DNA of 64,000 nt from Effrenium voratum (Eukaryota; Sar; Dinophyceae; Suessiales; Symbiodiniaceae): NCBI GenBank assembly GCA_963377175.1, contig CAUJNA010001472.1, positions 1 through 64,000 on the forward strand. The letters are read 5' to 3'. The notes below the pieces were generated by a model, which saw nothing but the letters and a program-made list of their open reading frames with translations, was not told where the DNA came from and searched no databases. This document shows, one piece after another, positions 11,088 through 23,000 of the stretch (positions within the stretch are counted from its first letter, which is position 1; each line of letters opens with the position of its first letter). Made by a program: the position numbers and the translations under genes.

Positions 11088-13396
11088 CTAGGCAGCCCAG
11101 CAAGAGTTAGGCGCTACGGCCAGGCAAGTTTCGCGGCTGGTATACACACAGGTGTCCTGTATGCAGGGGAGTTCACAAAGAATAGGGTCTTCGTTCGACA
11201 CTTTGAATTGATTGTGGCCCAAGCTTGTCCACTTTTGGATGCAAGCCACAGGCTGGCCTTTTTCAATTTGGGCAAAAAAACGAACTTGCCCCAAATGTTG
11301 CTTCCCTTCGAGAGACAGCAAACACGCATCACCAATGGAGCTTGCAGCTCCGGGGGCATAATTCGCCGTGCGAGAAACCACAACGTTGCTTTCGCTACCT
11401 AACGCTCCTTGTAAAGCGGCCGTCATGGCCTCACTTGGGATGGTTGGGTTCCTCAATCCTGGCTTCCAAGGGTCGCCCTCGCACTCGTTCAGCTCTTGAA
11501 TCTGCATGTTGATGACGTCGGTGAGTACGTTCTTTTCCCAGCCGCGCACAGTGTTTGTGGTCCCACTTGCATAGCGCTTAATCTCTTTATGTTCTCTCTC
11601 CATGGTGAAGCACGCGCAAAGCATTTTGTGCTGGCTGAGCTGGCGCCCTAGGTGGCAAGCGAAATGATGCTTTGGCAGGAATCGCTGATGGCCGTAGGCC
11701 AGGATGTAGGAGCGCAGGTGGGTCAGGATTGCATTTTCCAGGACCGACGCTTGGGTGGACTGCCTCTTAATGTTTTGAATCAGGTCAAGGACCCTGGAAA
11801 GATTCAAGTAAGAGCTAATGCATGGCTGCACCCCAGCCAACTCACCTGCGCGAACCTTTCCAACAGGATGAATCGCAACACACTATAAAGCGACAATGCT
11901 TCAGACGCGCTACAAGATACATCTCCCTCCTGGTCCTTGCTGAAAACCTTTTTTCCTGTTGCAGACCGGCTGGCCGATGCGAAGGGCCATGTGAATTTTT
12001 GCAGCTCGTCATGCAAATCCCTTTGTGTGAAGCCCACTGCCCTTAATTTGCCCAGTAGCAATCCCACTTCTGCATTCCAGATTCCTCCGGACACAAATGT
12101 GTGCATCCAATCGAACATAAGGGTAGAAACCGGCTTGAGCGCAAGCTCTTGGGACATGAGTGCCCCGTGTTCATTGTAGTTGAAGCCTGTGAACTGTTGC
12201 ATTCGCTTGAATGCCGATTTGGTGCCATGCTGGTTTTCCTTGAGGAACCTCATGATGTCCCGGATCGATGCATCACTGTGAAATTCAAAAAGCGACAGGT
12301 CTAAATTTGTTGTAGGAACCATGGTGCCACTATGGTCATGCGATGCCAGATCACTCTTATGATCGACCACATTCCGGCACAGGGGGCATGGAAGACTCCC
12401 AGCGGCTCCCTTGCAATCCAGCACCTCTTTGATTGCCACTTCATCAGCAAGAATGATCCCAAGATCCCCAAATAAGACCTTGCGCTCAGACAATGGAAAA
12501 TGGAGGAGTATGCCTTGCCTGATGTCAATGGGAGTGAAGAATTTGAGCATCGCCAATTTGAAGAACTCTGACATCTTTCCTGGGAGCCTCTTGACGGTGT
12601 CCGAGCGCGCCATCCCCAAAACAAACCAAAATCGTTCATTGGAAAGTCGTTGTACTCCGTGTTGCTTCCATGCCCAATATATGCATTGAACCTTGCGCTG
12701 GTTGTCGTGCTTTAGGGCGTTCCCCGGTGTAATTTCATCGGCGTAGGCAATGATCTCAAAAGGGGATTGCGATGAGGGCTCTTGGGATTGGAACATCTCC
12801 TTCACAAGATCAGCATATTGGGAGCATGTTGCGCACAAGTGGTACATCAGGGCCAATGGGTTCACAAACGTCAGCTGGCCAGACTCCGCCTTTCCACTAG
12901 TCGATGGAACCAATGGAGCATCGTGTGTAAGTAGTAGCTGGCCATACGGTGTCTCAATGTCTATAGCCTGGTCTCTCGAACGTTTGATGCTGGATCGGGA
13001 GTTGGCCGTCGGCGGCTCCGGCAAAGCAGCCACTTCATGCAGCACCGTCGCCAGGGCGCTGCGCGAGATGTACTTGGTTCGCCCCCAGGCATGCAACATG
13101 GTTGGCGAGCAGAACGCCCAGCCTAAAGCGAGCGCTCCAGCGCCCAGCTTGTCTGTGTTATCTATGCAGCTATGCTTGCTTGATTGTGCTTCAACCTGTG
13201 TAAATTTTCTCATGCACCCTTCGCACACAAATGCATGTGTTGCAATTGAAATGCTAGGATCTATCAATGATTCCGCTGGGAAACTTGCTTGATAAGTTGA
13301 AGCAGCCGGCAGATCTAACATGTCTTGCAACATGCTGCCCACCTCTTGTCGCACCAGGTCACGCACACACTCTGTGCAACATGCGGTTGCCTGCAT
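11088..13396 (-). CDS. DDE transposase-like protein (Transposase_21/CACTA-like), two segments
   Basis: Two consecutive minus frames form one protein: 13396-11804 (530 aa) and 11840-11088 (250 aa). The first part has a Cys pair near the N-terminus (TECV...CEGCMRKF), then text like the tnp2/Transposase_21 core: LLLHFPLSERK, FGDLGIILADE, and a CPLC zinc-like pair, with FDWMHTF further on. The second part has HHFACHLGRQLSQH and a late acidic residue in FTMEREHKEIKR, as expected for the catalytic Glu and its surroundings. The switch lies at 11800-11857, where a GT...TTTCCAG stretch would allow a short intron of 50-65 nt joining the frames (for example LLER/VLDL). A frameshift is the alternative. 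The family assignment is by pattern only. Confidence 0.5.
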
Positions 13397-13637
13397 CTTT
13401 TTTCATTGCCTCAATGCGCGTGCGTGCCTAAATGAATGATCGATACCCGCCCCAATAGAGCAGCTGATGCAAAGATCTAACAATGTTCAAGGATGCATTA
13501 TGGTCGTCATTTCATAAGGTGTTTGGGAATGACTGGAGCAACAAACTAGTTTATATAGCACAGTTGGAAGTAACAACTGCTCATGCGCATCTTTGAAACA
13601 GCTGCTACACCCCAAACGATCTATAGGCAAGTTTGCA

Positions 13638-14600
13638 TCACTGGCCTTCCTCGATGAGGCGCAACGCGCGGCGGAACGAGGCAACCTCGTTTCCCTGCCA
13701 CGGGACACGCTTGTCCACGCGATCTCCCTTCCTAATGAACACGCGCCAAGACATGGTGCGATCGCTGCGGTGAACTTTCCCGCCTTTGTAAAAAAAGGTG
13801 CCCTCCCCTTCTTTGGGAGGGGTGAGCTTTGCCACAAGCGGCTTGGCCGCCTTTTTCGGCGCGGTTTTGGCCACAGCCTTTTTGGGGGAAGCCTTTTTGG
13901 GGGAAGCCTTTTTGGGCAAAGCCTTTTTGGGGGAAGCCTTTTTGGGGGAAGCCTTTTTGGGCAAAGCCTTTGCTTTCCCTTTCGCTTTGGCCTTGGCTTT
14001 AGCCTTGGCCTTCGCCTTGGCCTTTGGCGCTTCAGACTCCGGAGCACCCTCCTTGCAAGCGGCCCTTTCCTCAAAGGCAGCCTTCATCGTGCGGAACTGG
14101 TGCTCCGCCGTGGTGTTCTCCGGATTTGCTGCAGGCGCACTCAAGTCGAACAAGTGGTGCTCCGCAGGGCTGCCCACAGTGCTCGGCAGAGACGCCGCTT
14201 GCAGCTCAGGGGTAGGCTGTCTGCGGACTTGGTCTGTCAGGGCAGGCGCGGCCTGGGTCTGGCTCCCTGAATCCGGGATCTCCAGGCCCTGCACGGCCTT
14301 GTTCTGCCTCTGGTTCTTGAATACCTGCAAGTTGGATAGGCCATGTGGATCTGCAGGGCGCCCCTGCTGCATGAACATGGCCTGCATCATGCCCATGAAC
14401 TGCTGCATTACAGGCATGGTCGCCTCCAAACTTGTGCTGTTGCCCCTGACCAGCTTGGATGTTTTGCGTGCTGCGATAGCTCCGGTGGCCATGCCAGTGT
14501 CACCGCCCATGTTGCTCGGCTTCTCACCCTCTCCTTGTTTGGAAACAGTCTCCAAGAAGTGGGCGTTGATGAAAGGGGTGTCCACGCGTGCTGAGTGCAC
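13638..14600 (-). CDS. Basic KASPK-repeat protein
   Basis: A 320-aa frame. Residues 1-190 are low-complexity, with a Met/Gln-rich patch (MPVMQQFMGMMQAMFMQQG). Then comes a Lys/Ala block (KAKAKAKAKAK) and six tandem KASPK/KALPK pentads, resembling the SPKK-type minor-groove DNA-binding repeats of H1-like proteins. The C-terminus (WRVFIRKGDRVDKRVPWQG to LIEEGQ) looks globular. The antisense strand is also open, but its product is a low-complexity mirror of the repeat. It lies between other minus-strand fragments and could be an exon of a larger gene. The start is uncertain and may be an exon boundary. A nucleic-acid-binding role is inferred from the repeats only. Confidence 0.5.
   Translation of the reverse strand: MHSARVDTPFINAHFLETVSKQGEGEKPSNMGGDTGMATGAIAARKTSKLVRGNSTSLEATMPVMQQFMGMMQAMFMQQGRPADPHGLSNLQVFKNQRQNKAVQGLEIPDSGSQTQAAPALTDQVRRQPTPELQAASLPSTVGSPAEHHLFDLSAPAANPENTTAEHQFRTMKAAFEERAACKEGAPESEAPKAKAKAKAKAKAKAKGKAKALPKKASPKKASPKKALPKKASPKKASPKKAVAKTAPKKAAKPLVAKLTPPKEGEGTFFYKGGKVHRSDRTMSWRVFIRKGDRVDKRVPWQGNEVASFRRALRLIEEGQ
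13876..13970. repeat. 15-bp coding tandem repeat
   Basis: About six copies of GCCTTTTTGGGGGAA, with GGCAAA variants, encode the minus-strand KASPK/KALPK pentads. Confidence 0.9.
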
Positions 14601-14777
14601 ACATCATGGATGTGTGGGCACAAATATAATGTGTCTGCGCGCGCGCGTATGAATGCATATGTAGACACAGACTATCTATGTATGTGCTTGTACACTTTCC
14701 AGATAATGGGACTTGAGTTGTCCTGCACGTGGGTTTGTGCACAGCATAGACAAATGTGACAACACATTCCCTGTGGG

Positions 14778-15469
14778 TCAAACAAATGCCAGGTGACCAT
14801 AAGCAGCGGAGTACAGCTCCTGAGGCAAGTCGTTTGGATCAGCAGGGTACTTCGCCAAGTGGAGGTCCATGGGAAGTCTCTGCATGTGCTTGATGCGGGC
14901 CTTGAGCTGGACCTTGAACTCTTGGAGCGCACGAAACTTGGCGTCAGCATTTGCGGCTGACAGCCCCTGCAGATCGCACGCGCTGGCTATGATGTGCTTC
15001 ACCGTGCCTTCTGCAGGAAGGTGCAGCCCCAGCGCCACGCACCTATTGACAAGGCATTGTAGCTTCACGCTATCATGTGTTGTCTGATCTTGCAAGATGC
15101 CAATCTCAGCCTCCGTCAAGTAGTTGGCAAAGCCATGCAGGCATTGCAGCGGACGGCGTGCGGGCGTTTGCGCCGCAGAGCCTCCCGCCAGCGAGCCAGA
15201 CAGCTTGTTACCCAACATCTGCTGCTGGATAGGGCTCCACGGGCCCTCCGCCACGGTGGAGGCAATGGCCGCAGCCTCCTCTGTTCTCATCGGCCGCTCA
15301 GGGTATCCAAGCGCTTGCCAAACGACATAGCCTGAGCCTCCAGCATGTTGGTGAAGCATTCAGCTGACAAGATGCGCTTCTGAGCGGCCAGGAAGCTGTG
15401 CATGTGCACCATGTCTTTCACGAACTCCCCACCGCGAGACATGGCCATGCAAAAGAACCTAATACACAA
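14778..15469 (-). CDS. Hypothetical minus-strand coding fragment
   Basis: Two overlapping minus frames look coding: 15469-15287 (MAMSRGGEFVKDMVHMHSFL...) and 15359-14778 (...MRTEEAAAIASTV to HLAFV). They probably form one product with an intron or frame switch near 15290-15350. The text is helical and soluble, with no recognised motif. Whether it joins the fragment at 13638-14600 downstream or 15773-16330 upstream cannot be decided from sequence alone. Confidence 0.35.
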
Positions 15470-15772
15470 AACACAGCTTGAACCTGTGCGAGCGAGCCGT
15501 ATTAGCGGCCCAGCTCTGGCGAGCTCAGAGCCCAGCCAGACGGCCCCTTTGTGGAAAGGTGGTCATATTTCCAAAATGGAACATGCAAATAGCAATTTGG
15601 GATTGGTTCACTGCAAGGTCTGATTGGCTGTGCTGCTACATGTGGAGCATTCACCAACCGAGCTTATTGCACACCATAGGTATAGACAGCGTTCTTTTAT
15701 CCCAATTGCGGTTCGCCATGTGTTTCAAGAATCCAGGCCGCCTATATAGGCAGCTGAGCAACTTGCTTCACC

Positions 15773-16330
15773 TCAGTTCATCCGGCGCCTCTTGACGGCA
15801 AACCCGTCAATCGTGTCGACCGGCATGAAGAGATAGGCGCTGAACCCCACATCATTCATGTAGGACAGCTTCACTTGGCGCGAGTACATGTTCATGTCAG
15901 CAAGGAGCTCCCGGAGGTCCTGCAAAGCGGATGACTTTGTGGGGGCATTGTTGGCGAAGTAAATCTTGGAGCACAGGTGTTTCCCTGTCAGCGCCAATCG
16001 CCATTTGAGCGCCACGAAGCGGGAATCCTCCGAACGGATGATGTCGCAAATCACCACGAGACCTCCCTCACCCACAGCTTTGATCAGCAGGTCATCCCAG
16101 CGGCCGGTGCAGCTGCTGTACTGCATCACCTCCTTGTCCCCCACAGTGAGGGTCCTGACAAAAGCAAATGGTGTCGCGCTCATTTGCTTTCCGGTCATGT
16201 TGATATGCACCTTCTGCTGGTTCAGGACCTTGTTGGTGTGCCAGCGGCCCACAGGCTCCCACTTGTCCGCGTGCGGCAGCGAATCACCATTCCAGTCATG
16301 AGGTACGGACGCACGCTCGAAGCGAGGCAT
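15773..16330 (-). CDS. Hypothetical minus-strand coding fragment
   Basis: The frame is open to 16687, but only its last 180 or so residues look like real protein (MPRFERASVPHDW...GRWHTNKVLNQQ...DGFAVKRRRMN). The upstream part translates the GCTGGGCA-type repeat. It ends in a basic KRRRMN tail that could act as a nuclear signal. No family was recognised. It could be an exon of the same transcription unit as its minus-strand neighbours. Confidence 0.4.
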   Translation of the reverse strand: MPRFERASVPHDWNGDSLPHADKWEPVGRWHTNKVLNQQKVHINMTGKQMSATPFAFVRTLTVGDKEVMQYSSCTGRWDDLLIKAVGEGGLVVICDIIRSEDSRFVALKWRLALTGKHLCSKIYFANNAPTKSSALQDLRELLADMNMYSRQVKLSYMNDVGFSAYLFMPVDTIDGFAVKRRRMN

Positions 16331-16559
16331 GCTTTCGCGACACTTCAAGCCAACACAACTGCATGCCACGCAGCAACTCTTTGAACCAGGCGAGGCACGC
16401 GCCCCAGCCCGAGCGAGCAATGTGTTTGCCCAGCAAAATGGTTGGAGGAGGCAGCCTGAAAGAACACATAATTTTGGGAACATCGCCATCCATACAACAG
16501 CTGGACAAATTGGACAAAGAGCGGGGCTGGCATGAGAATAGCAATCAGCAATGGCGGTG

Positions 16560-16765
16560 GGACTGGGCAGGCAATTGGTGCTGCTGGCTGGGCAAAATGC
16601 TCGCCGCATATGTGCTTGCATGGCTGGGCCACGGTGCTCGCCACATGTGTGCCAATGGCTGGGCATGATGCTTGCCGAAGGTAACACTGGCTGGGCACGA
16701 TGCTCGCCGAGGGTACATCACTGGCTGGGCATGATGCTCGCTGCATTTACTTTATACTGGCTGGG
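16560..16765. repeat. GGCTGGGCATGATGCTCGCC repeat cluster
   Basis: Four to five diverged copies of GGCTGGGCANNATGCTCGCC are spaced by 30-50 bp. A related motif (GGCTGGGCAGTTTGCTCGCC) occurs at 39746 and 39883, 23 kb away. Confidence 0.8.
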
Positions 16766-17713
16766 GCTGGGCGCGCATCGCAGCAATGCAGAACACTTGA
16801 CAGAGCTTGAACATGATATATACCGCCAATCACAGGGTCAGCTCAATAAGGAAAATGATGCGACGGGTGATCAAAACATTTGACGGCACTTTGACACCAA
16901 ATGCCACGATCGAGGAATGGATTCAATGTCTTATAAGGGACACAAACCAAGTTTCTCAAAAACATTAGCAGGTGCGGAAGGGGTACAATGTCAAACACTG
17001 CCCCAAACAACACAACACATGACGGTTGCATGATTGGTACATGTGCTGACTAACCTCCAGCCTCATGACAGACCTCACACACGTGCTCATTGGCTCATTC
17101 ATGCTTAACTGAGTTGGGCCTATCAAAAAGGCATTACTATACATATCATGTAGTTGATGGTGGTCCCTCATTAGCATCAGCTGACCTACACCCCACATGC
17201 ACGACTCGAAGTCCATCAGGGCAAACATGAAACCTCATGCCTCAGCCTAACGCCTTCCACCTGCCACATGGTTCACCTCGCCGTCACACAAATGCCAGTG
17301 CTGGCCACTCGAGCAAACAGTTTTTTTTCGCACCGTGCGGGCGAGATATCCTGCCGCGGCCAAGCCCAGCTCCCACAGAAGGGATGAGACCAAATGTTTG
17401 GGAAAACACATTTTATATAGATCTATAAAAAAACAAACTGTGCACGCACCGTTTTTTATCAATCTAGAATGGTCCGTGTACAAGCAAGCCATTACGTGAA
17501 CAAACTGTTATAGATTGATAAAAAAAACGTATCTCCCAGACCAGTTTTTTTATAGATTGATAAACTTCTGTGTTTCCCCATTTCCAGCGTATGTTCACTC
17601 ACTCCGATTTCCGTGGTCACTCCACCTGGCTGCAACCATGTCAAACAGGTCGTTGCCATGGGTCATTGCTGTTGTTTGGAGCATGGTACCGTACCGATCA
17701 CTGTTTCCGGGGG

Positions 17714-18126
<413 letters not shown>

Positions 18127-18379
18127 GTCCTTCGCGGGGGTTGAAATGGCTGTCAGCCAGGCGCCCGGTGCACACCTATGCATAAAACCGCTCGCAGCAA
18201 AACCAAAAGCGAAAACTAGCGACCACACATGGTGGCTGTACACCTGCACGGATGGAGCGCCTGTAGTGCCATTCAGCAAACCATGCAAACCATGCAGTGA
18301 GTCCAACCACTAGCCCAGTCATTCTATGACATCCCAGCGCACTTGGCGTCATCCGCGCCCCAAAATGCCTCTTTGAGGC

Positions 18380-18540
18380 TCACTGCGCAGGCCTCGGCGC
18401 AGCCATGGCCGTGACAGCCCCAGCCAACGCCATCACCGCATCGAGAGCCTTGTCGACTCGGTTCTCCTGCGCGATCTGGCTGCCTCCGCGTGTCCGTCCT
18501 CTGGTGCGGCCCTGTTGGATCCTGGGCGTGTGCGCAGGCC
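18380..18540 (-). CDS. Possible small exon
   Basis: A minus frame with plausible text (TRGRTRGGSQIAQENRVDKA...AAPRPAQ) lies downstream of the Gly-rich gene on the same strand. There is no motif and no defined ends. It is recorded only as a candidate exon. Confidence 0.2.
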
Positions 18541-18999
18541 ATGCAGATACAGCACGGACACCAGACACACATCCAGATGCCACGCAAATACTCAACACAA
18601 CACAACAATGTATGAATCAAGACGTCATCTACAATTGATGCACCAGATCATCATGGGTAACAACCAAACACATATGATCCTGGTCACGTTGCCCCGGCAC
18701 AAACACGGCTGAACACACTAGCATGAGAGCCGCCAATGACAGCATCCGTGAATGACAGCATCCAGTTAGACCTCACCACACCGAAAAACTAAGTGAACAT
18801 GCGTTCGACACTCAAAGCACATGCATAGACACACACATAAATGACAAATTACTTGTGAGGCAAAATGGCTTTAGGTATCATTTGCAAGCAACACTACTGA
18901 AGAGAGCACATGCAAGTGTGTATACTACTAATTATACACGTATGATGATGTTTAAGTACAGCACCAACGCAAACAGACCACTGAACAAAAAACAACACC

Positions 19000-19640
19000 T
19001 TACAATTGAGTAATGTCGAGTGTCGGCTGCACTCGCCCCCAGGAGTCCATGTAGCCAGACCCATCCGGGAGATAGTAGCCGTGCCCCTTCCTCCCCTTCT
19101 TGCCGAAGGACTTGCCGCGGCCGAAGGACTTGCCGCCGCCGCCACCACCGCCCCCGCCGCGCCCGCCATAGGACTTGCCCTTGTTGATCGTGGTGGATTT
19201 GCCCGTGGACGTGCCCTTGCCGCTGCTGCCATGGCCTGTCTCCTCCCACCAGCCACTCCTGCTCTGATTCCAGCCTCCGCCTCCTCCTCCGCTAGACCAG
19301 CTGCTTCCGCGCCAGTCGTCGTCACGCCATGCGCGGTGCCTCTGGTCCCATGCCCACTTGTTCGCAGGGTCCTCTGTCTCCGGCAGATCGGCAGCCTTCT
19401 CCATGGTGTCCGGGCCACTGTCCTTCGTCTCGGTGATCCCGGCCTCGTTCTCCACCTCTTCCTCCTGCTCATCCTTCACCGCCCACCAGCTATAGTGGTC
19501 CTCGCCGTCGTCCGGCTCGGTCTTCACTGCCCAGCTGTCCCACTCGTCCCAGCCGGCTTGGTTTGCATGGCCAGCACTGCCCATGGGCTTTGCGCCCTCT
19601 TCATCATCTCCACCTCCATCTCCACCTCCATCTTCACCTC
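19000..19640 (-). pseudogene. 3' part of Gly/RGG-rich host gene split by retrotransposon
   Basis: The frame reads GEDGGGDGGGDDEEGAKPMG... into acidic and Trp-rich text (WDEWDSWAVKTEPDDGEDHY), then Gly-rich and basic repeats (SSGGGGGGW, GGRGGGGGGGGGKSFGRGK), and ends at 19000. RGG/FGRGK-type tails commonly bind RNA. The frame runs straight to the LTR boundary and resumes beyond the element at 37669-37782. Removing the element and one ACCTC copy joins the pieces in phase, giving about 249 aa. An ATG at 19584 could still start a shorter protein. Confidence 0.7.
19636..19640. other. Target-site duplication, left copy
   Basis: ACCTC lies directly before the 5' LTR and is repeated at 37669-37673 after the 3' LTR. 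A 5-bp duplication is typical of Ty1/copia integration. Confidence 0.95.
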
Positions 19641-19989
19641 TGTTAAAACCCTCTAGGCCCCGTGCCTAAATTGGGAAGCTGTTCTGAGGTCTGTGTTGGT
19701 GTTGCTTTCCAAGTTCCATTGATCGCCATTTGGCTCAAGACACAATTGAGGTTCAAGATCTGATGTGTGACTGCATACATACGTGATCGGCATTGAGAGC
19801 GAAAACACTTCGCTTGCGCTGCATTCGTCAGGACCACTGTTGTAACTATCATTCCTTCCCCCTTACAACGTTTACACGGGTTCGGCTATAACGGCATCGT
19901 CCGTATACACCTTTCTACGTGGTTGGTATTACAGCTTGAGGGTTCGGTGCACAGCGTCCCACGGGACGTCACCTTGCCGTCTCTTGACA
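19641..19989 (+). repeat. 5' LTR
   Basis: Starts TGTTAAAACCCTCTAGG and ends GTCTCTTGACA. It matches 37319-37668 nearly base for base. Confidence 0.97.
19725..19739 (+). other. DinoSL-like sequence inside 5' LTR
   Basis: GCCATTTGGCTCAAG equals the last 16 nt of DinoSL with one T missing, 85 bp into the LTR and in sense orientation. It is preserved in the 3' LTR (37403-37417). Confidence 0.7.
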
Positions 19990-20003
19990 GGTTATCAGCC
20001 GTA
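19990..20003 (+). other. Possible primer-binding site
   Basis: GGTTATCAGCCGTA directly follows the LTR and partly resembles the initiator-Met-tRNA-complementary sites of copia elements (TGGTATCAGAGC type). The match is imperfect. Confidence 0.35.
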
Positions 20004-20087
20004 TCTACAAGCTCTACACTGGACAGAGAGACAGCTGGTTTATTGCGGGTACAAGGACAATAAAGGAACGATAACCTACACAGTACA

Positions 20088-23000
20088 ATGGCATCTTCAG
20101 CGAGCCCAAGTACTGCAACTTTTGGGAACAGCAGCTCAGAGGGATCCAATGGGTTGATGGCTCTTCCTGCGGTGATGGATATGATCGCGGATTCACAGGA
20201 TGAACCTGGGAGCGGAGGTTCCGCGCTATTCAGCGACATATCCACTCCCACAAGATCATGGAAGCAGATCGATGTTCATCAGGAGTCGAAGAAAAGAGAA
20301 TCCCCACCGAGAAGATCATCATCTTCGCCTGCGACACCACGGACGTCGCAGAAGGGCGTGAGATCGACATCGAAGGGTGGGAGATCAAAACCACCCATCA
20401 GTGCGGAGTTTCGCGCCGCGATCAGGGAAAAGAACAAGATGGAGGTGGAGATCGGGGAATACCAGAAGACGCTTGATGAGATGTCGGCAGCAATGGCGAA
20501 TCTTCATCAAGAAGACTATGGAAGCACCATCCGGATCCAGGAGCTGGAAAGACGATGCGAGATTGCCAGCAAGCAGTCGGGGCATCTAGTGAGTCACCAC
20601 CAACACCACATGGCTGAGGCATGGCGCAAGTTTGAGGAGGAAGCCCAACAGATGCGCAAGGTGGAAATGAACGCATTTCAATACGGGGAAAAGAAAGACA
20701 TGGAGTCGAATATTATAATGCAACAGATGAGACAAGCTGAAGGAACTATCATGGAGCAGAAGCGGGAAATTGCAGTGATGAAATCCTACATGGCAAGCGA
20801 GAAGTCGGCCGCGCAGGAGTCAGCTATACGTGCAAATCAGATACACAGTGAAGCTTCACAACAGATATCAGTTTATCAGCAACAAATCAGAGGCATCGAA
20901 TCATCTACATCTATCGAGAAGTTCAACGAGGAGGAGATGGTCCAAAGTCTGAAGTCACAGTTGGAACACGCACTTGTCAAGCGCCCCGAGACGTACTCTA
21001 TGGAGGACTCCAGGGAACAGCTGATGGCGAGACTGAACGACGTTACAGTATTCGCGGAACAGGAATCAAAGAGAGCAGATTGCTTGCTTCGCGAGAAGGA
21101 AGAGATCGTCAAACAGTATGAATCCGACGTGTCGATGAAGGACCAGATGATTGCTGTCGAAGGCGGTCATCGTCAAGATGCGATCTTGGAGTTAGCCCAG
21201 GTCAAAGAAGCAAAGCAAGAAGAACGGTACACGATGGATGAGAAGTCGAAGGAGGCTGAGTACTGGAGATTGACAGCTAAGGGGATGTACGATGAGTACC
21301 TCGAAGAGATGCATGAGCTTCAGGGACAACTGAAGGAGAGGGAGACGACGCTCAAGCAAGAAGAGAGTTTTGTTCGTCAACTCGACGCTGACAACGAGGA
21401 ACTGCGTGCACATAAGAAGCTGGAGACACAGGAAGCCTCCAGCAGCAAAGATGGACATCGTGAACGAGCAGTAGTGAAACGCGCTGAGGGAGGATCCCAA
21501 GCTAATTCAAATAGGGTAGACAAGAAGGTGGCTGGGTTAGTCCCGTCATCGTCTTCGAATCTGAACCCTAATTCGTCACTAATGCCAGGTTCGATTCTCT
21601 TTCCGTCTTTCGGTGATCCAATGATCGATGTACACCTATCCCAGATGCAAGGGGTTGTTGGGCATGTCCCACAATCCACTACTACGACTGGTGGTGGTGA
21701 TGGAGGGGGAAACAACGGTACTACGCCCCCATTGGATTACGGTGGATTCTCGCCTAATGGAAATAGGCAGGGAGCAAATCGACGTCAGTTGAGCCTCACA
21801 GGTGGCGGAGGAGGACCTCCGGATGACCCACCCGACGATGAAGAAGGGGACGACGACGACGAAGAGGACGAAGAAGACGAGGAAGAAGAAGAGGAAGAAG
21901 ATGACAATCGGACACGGAGGAGACGAAGAAGATCGAGAGATGATCGGGAAATCAAGAACGATAGACCGAGGATCTCGAGGAAAGAGGCTGAGAGGGTATC
22001 CATTCCGGCTTGGCCAAAGATCCACCAACTTGATAACTGGAAGATGCAACTGCTGATGAATGTTCTGAGCGCATGTGCAGATCCAGATACCGATGCATGG
22101 ACAAAATGGTTGGAACAGGCTCTTGGGTTGAACCCAGACCTGAATGCGCTTAGCGATTCAGGTGGCGACAGATTTGCTACGATAGATATTAAGATGGCCA
22201 TGGGCATGCAGAACATGTTGAAACAAGCACCTGACGAAGCCAAGGACGTGTACCTCGACGCAACGCGGCACTCGGAACTACGACATCAACAAGGGGTGAT
22301 CGTGAAGGGACGAGAGCTGGTGGCATTGGTTATGCAATCATTCAGAACATCCGATAGAACGGATCTTGTCTACCACATCGAGCACCTATTCAACCTTGAC
22401 TTTCCTGGAGACAAGAACTTGGTTATGTTCAGGAACAAATGGTATGATTTGCTGCTGAAGATGAGGAGCGAGGACAGACCCAGTAAGCTGGCTCTCAGAG
22501 ACATCCTTTACAGGAAGATCAAAGGGAGCAAGAAGATGGAGTTCGGCCTCAATGCCTACCATAGATTACCGGACAAGCATCCTCAGAAGACGTATGAATT
22601 CTTATTGGCGTTGATCGACCATCAGATCAAGGCGGATCGGGAGGACCTGATGCTTGACATGAAGGAGAGATCGGTCAAGTCGATGATGAAGTCAGGCGGC
22701 AAAGATGCGGCTCCAGCCACTGGCAAACAGGAGAACCAGGGTGGCAAGGGCAGGAAGGGGAAACCCGGAGGACCTGATGCTGCTCCTGTACTCCCAAAAG
22801 CCAAGGCAAAGGGCCACGCTGGCAAGAACGGCAAGTCCGACGGTGCCAGCGACAGAGGCAAGAGTCCGGGCGGAGGCAAAGATAATCCCTGTTGGTATCA
22901 CTTCAAATCGGCGAAGGGATGCGTGAAGGGAAACGAGTGCACATTTTGCCACAGCAAGAAGACGGAGCACAAGCTGGAGAACATGCCCAAGGGGAAAGGA

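Noticed and set aside
13593..14652. Plus-strand ORFs of 225 and 284 aa opposite the KASPK gene
   Set aside because: Low-complexity mirror readings of the 15-bp repeat. The minus frame has the more protein-like ends.
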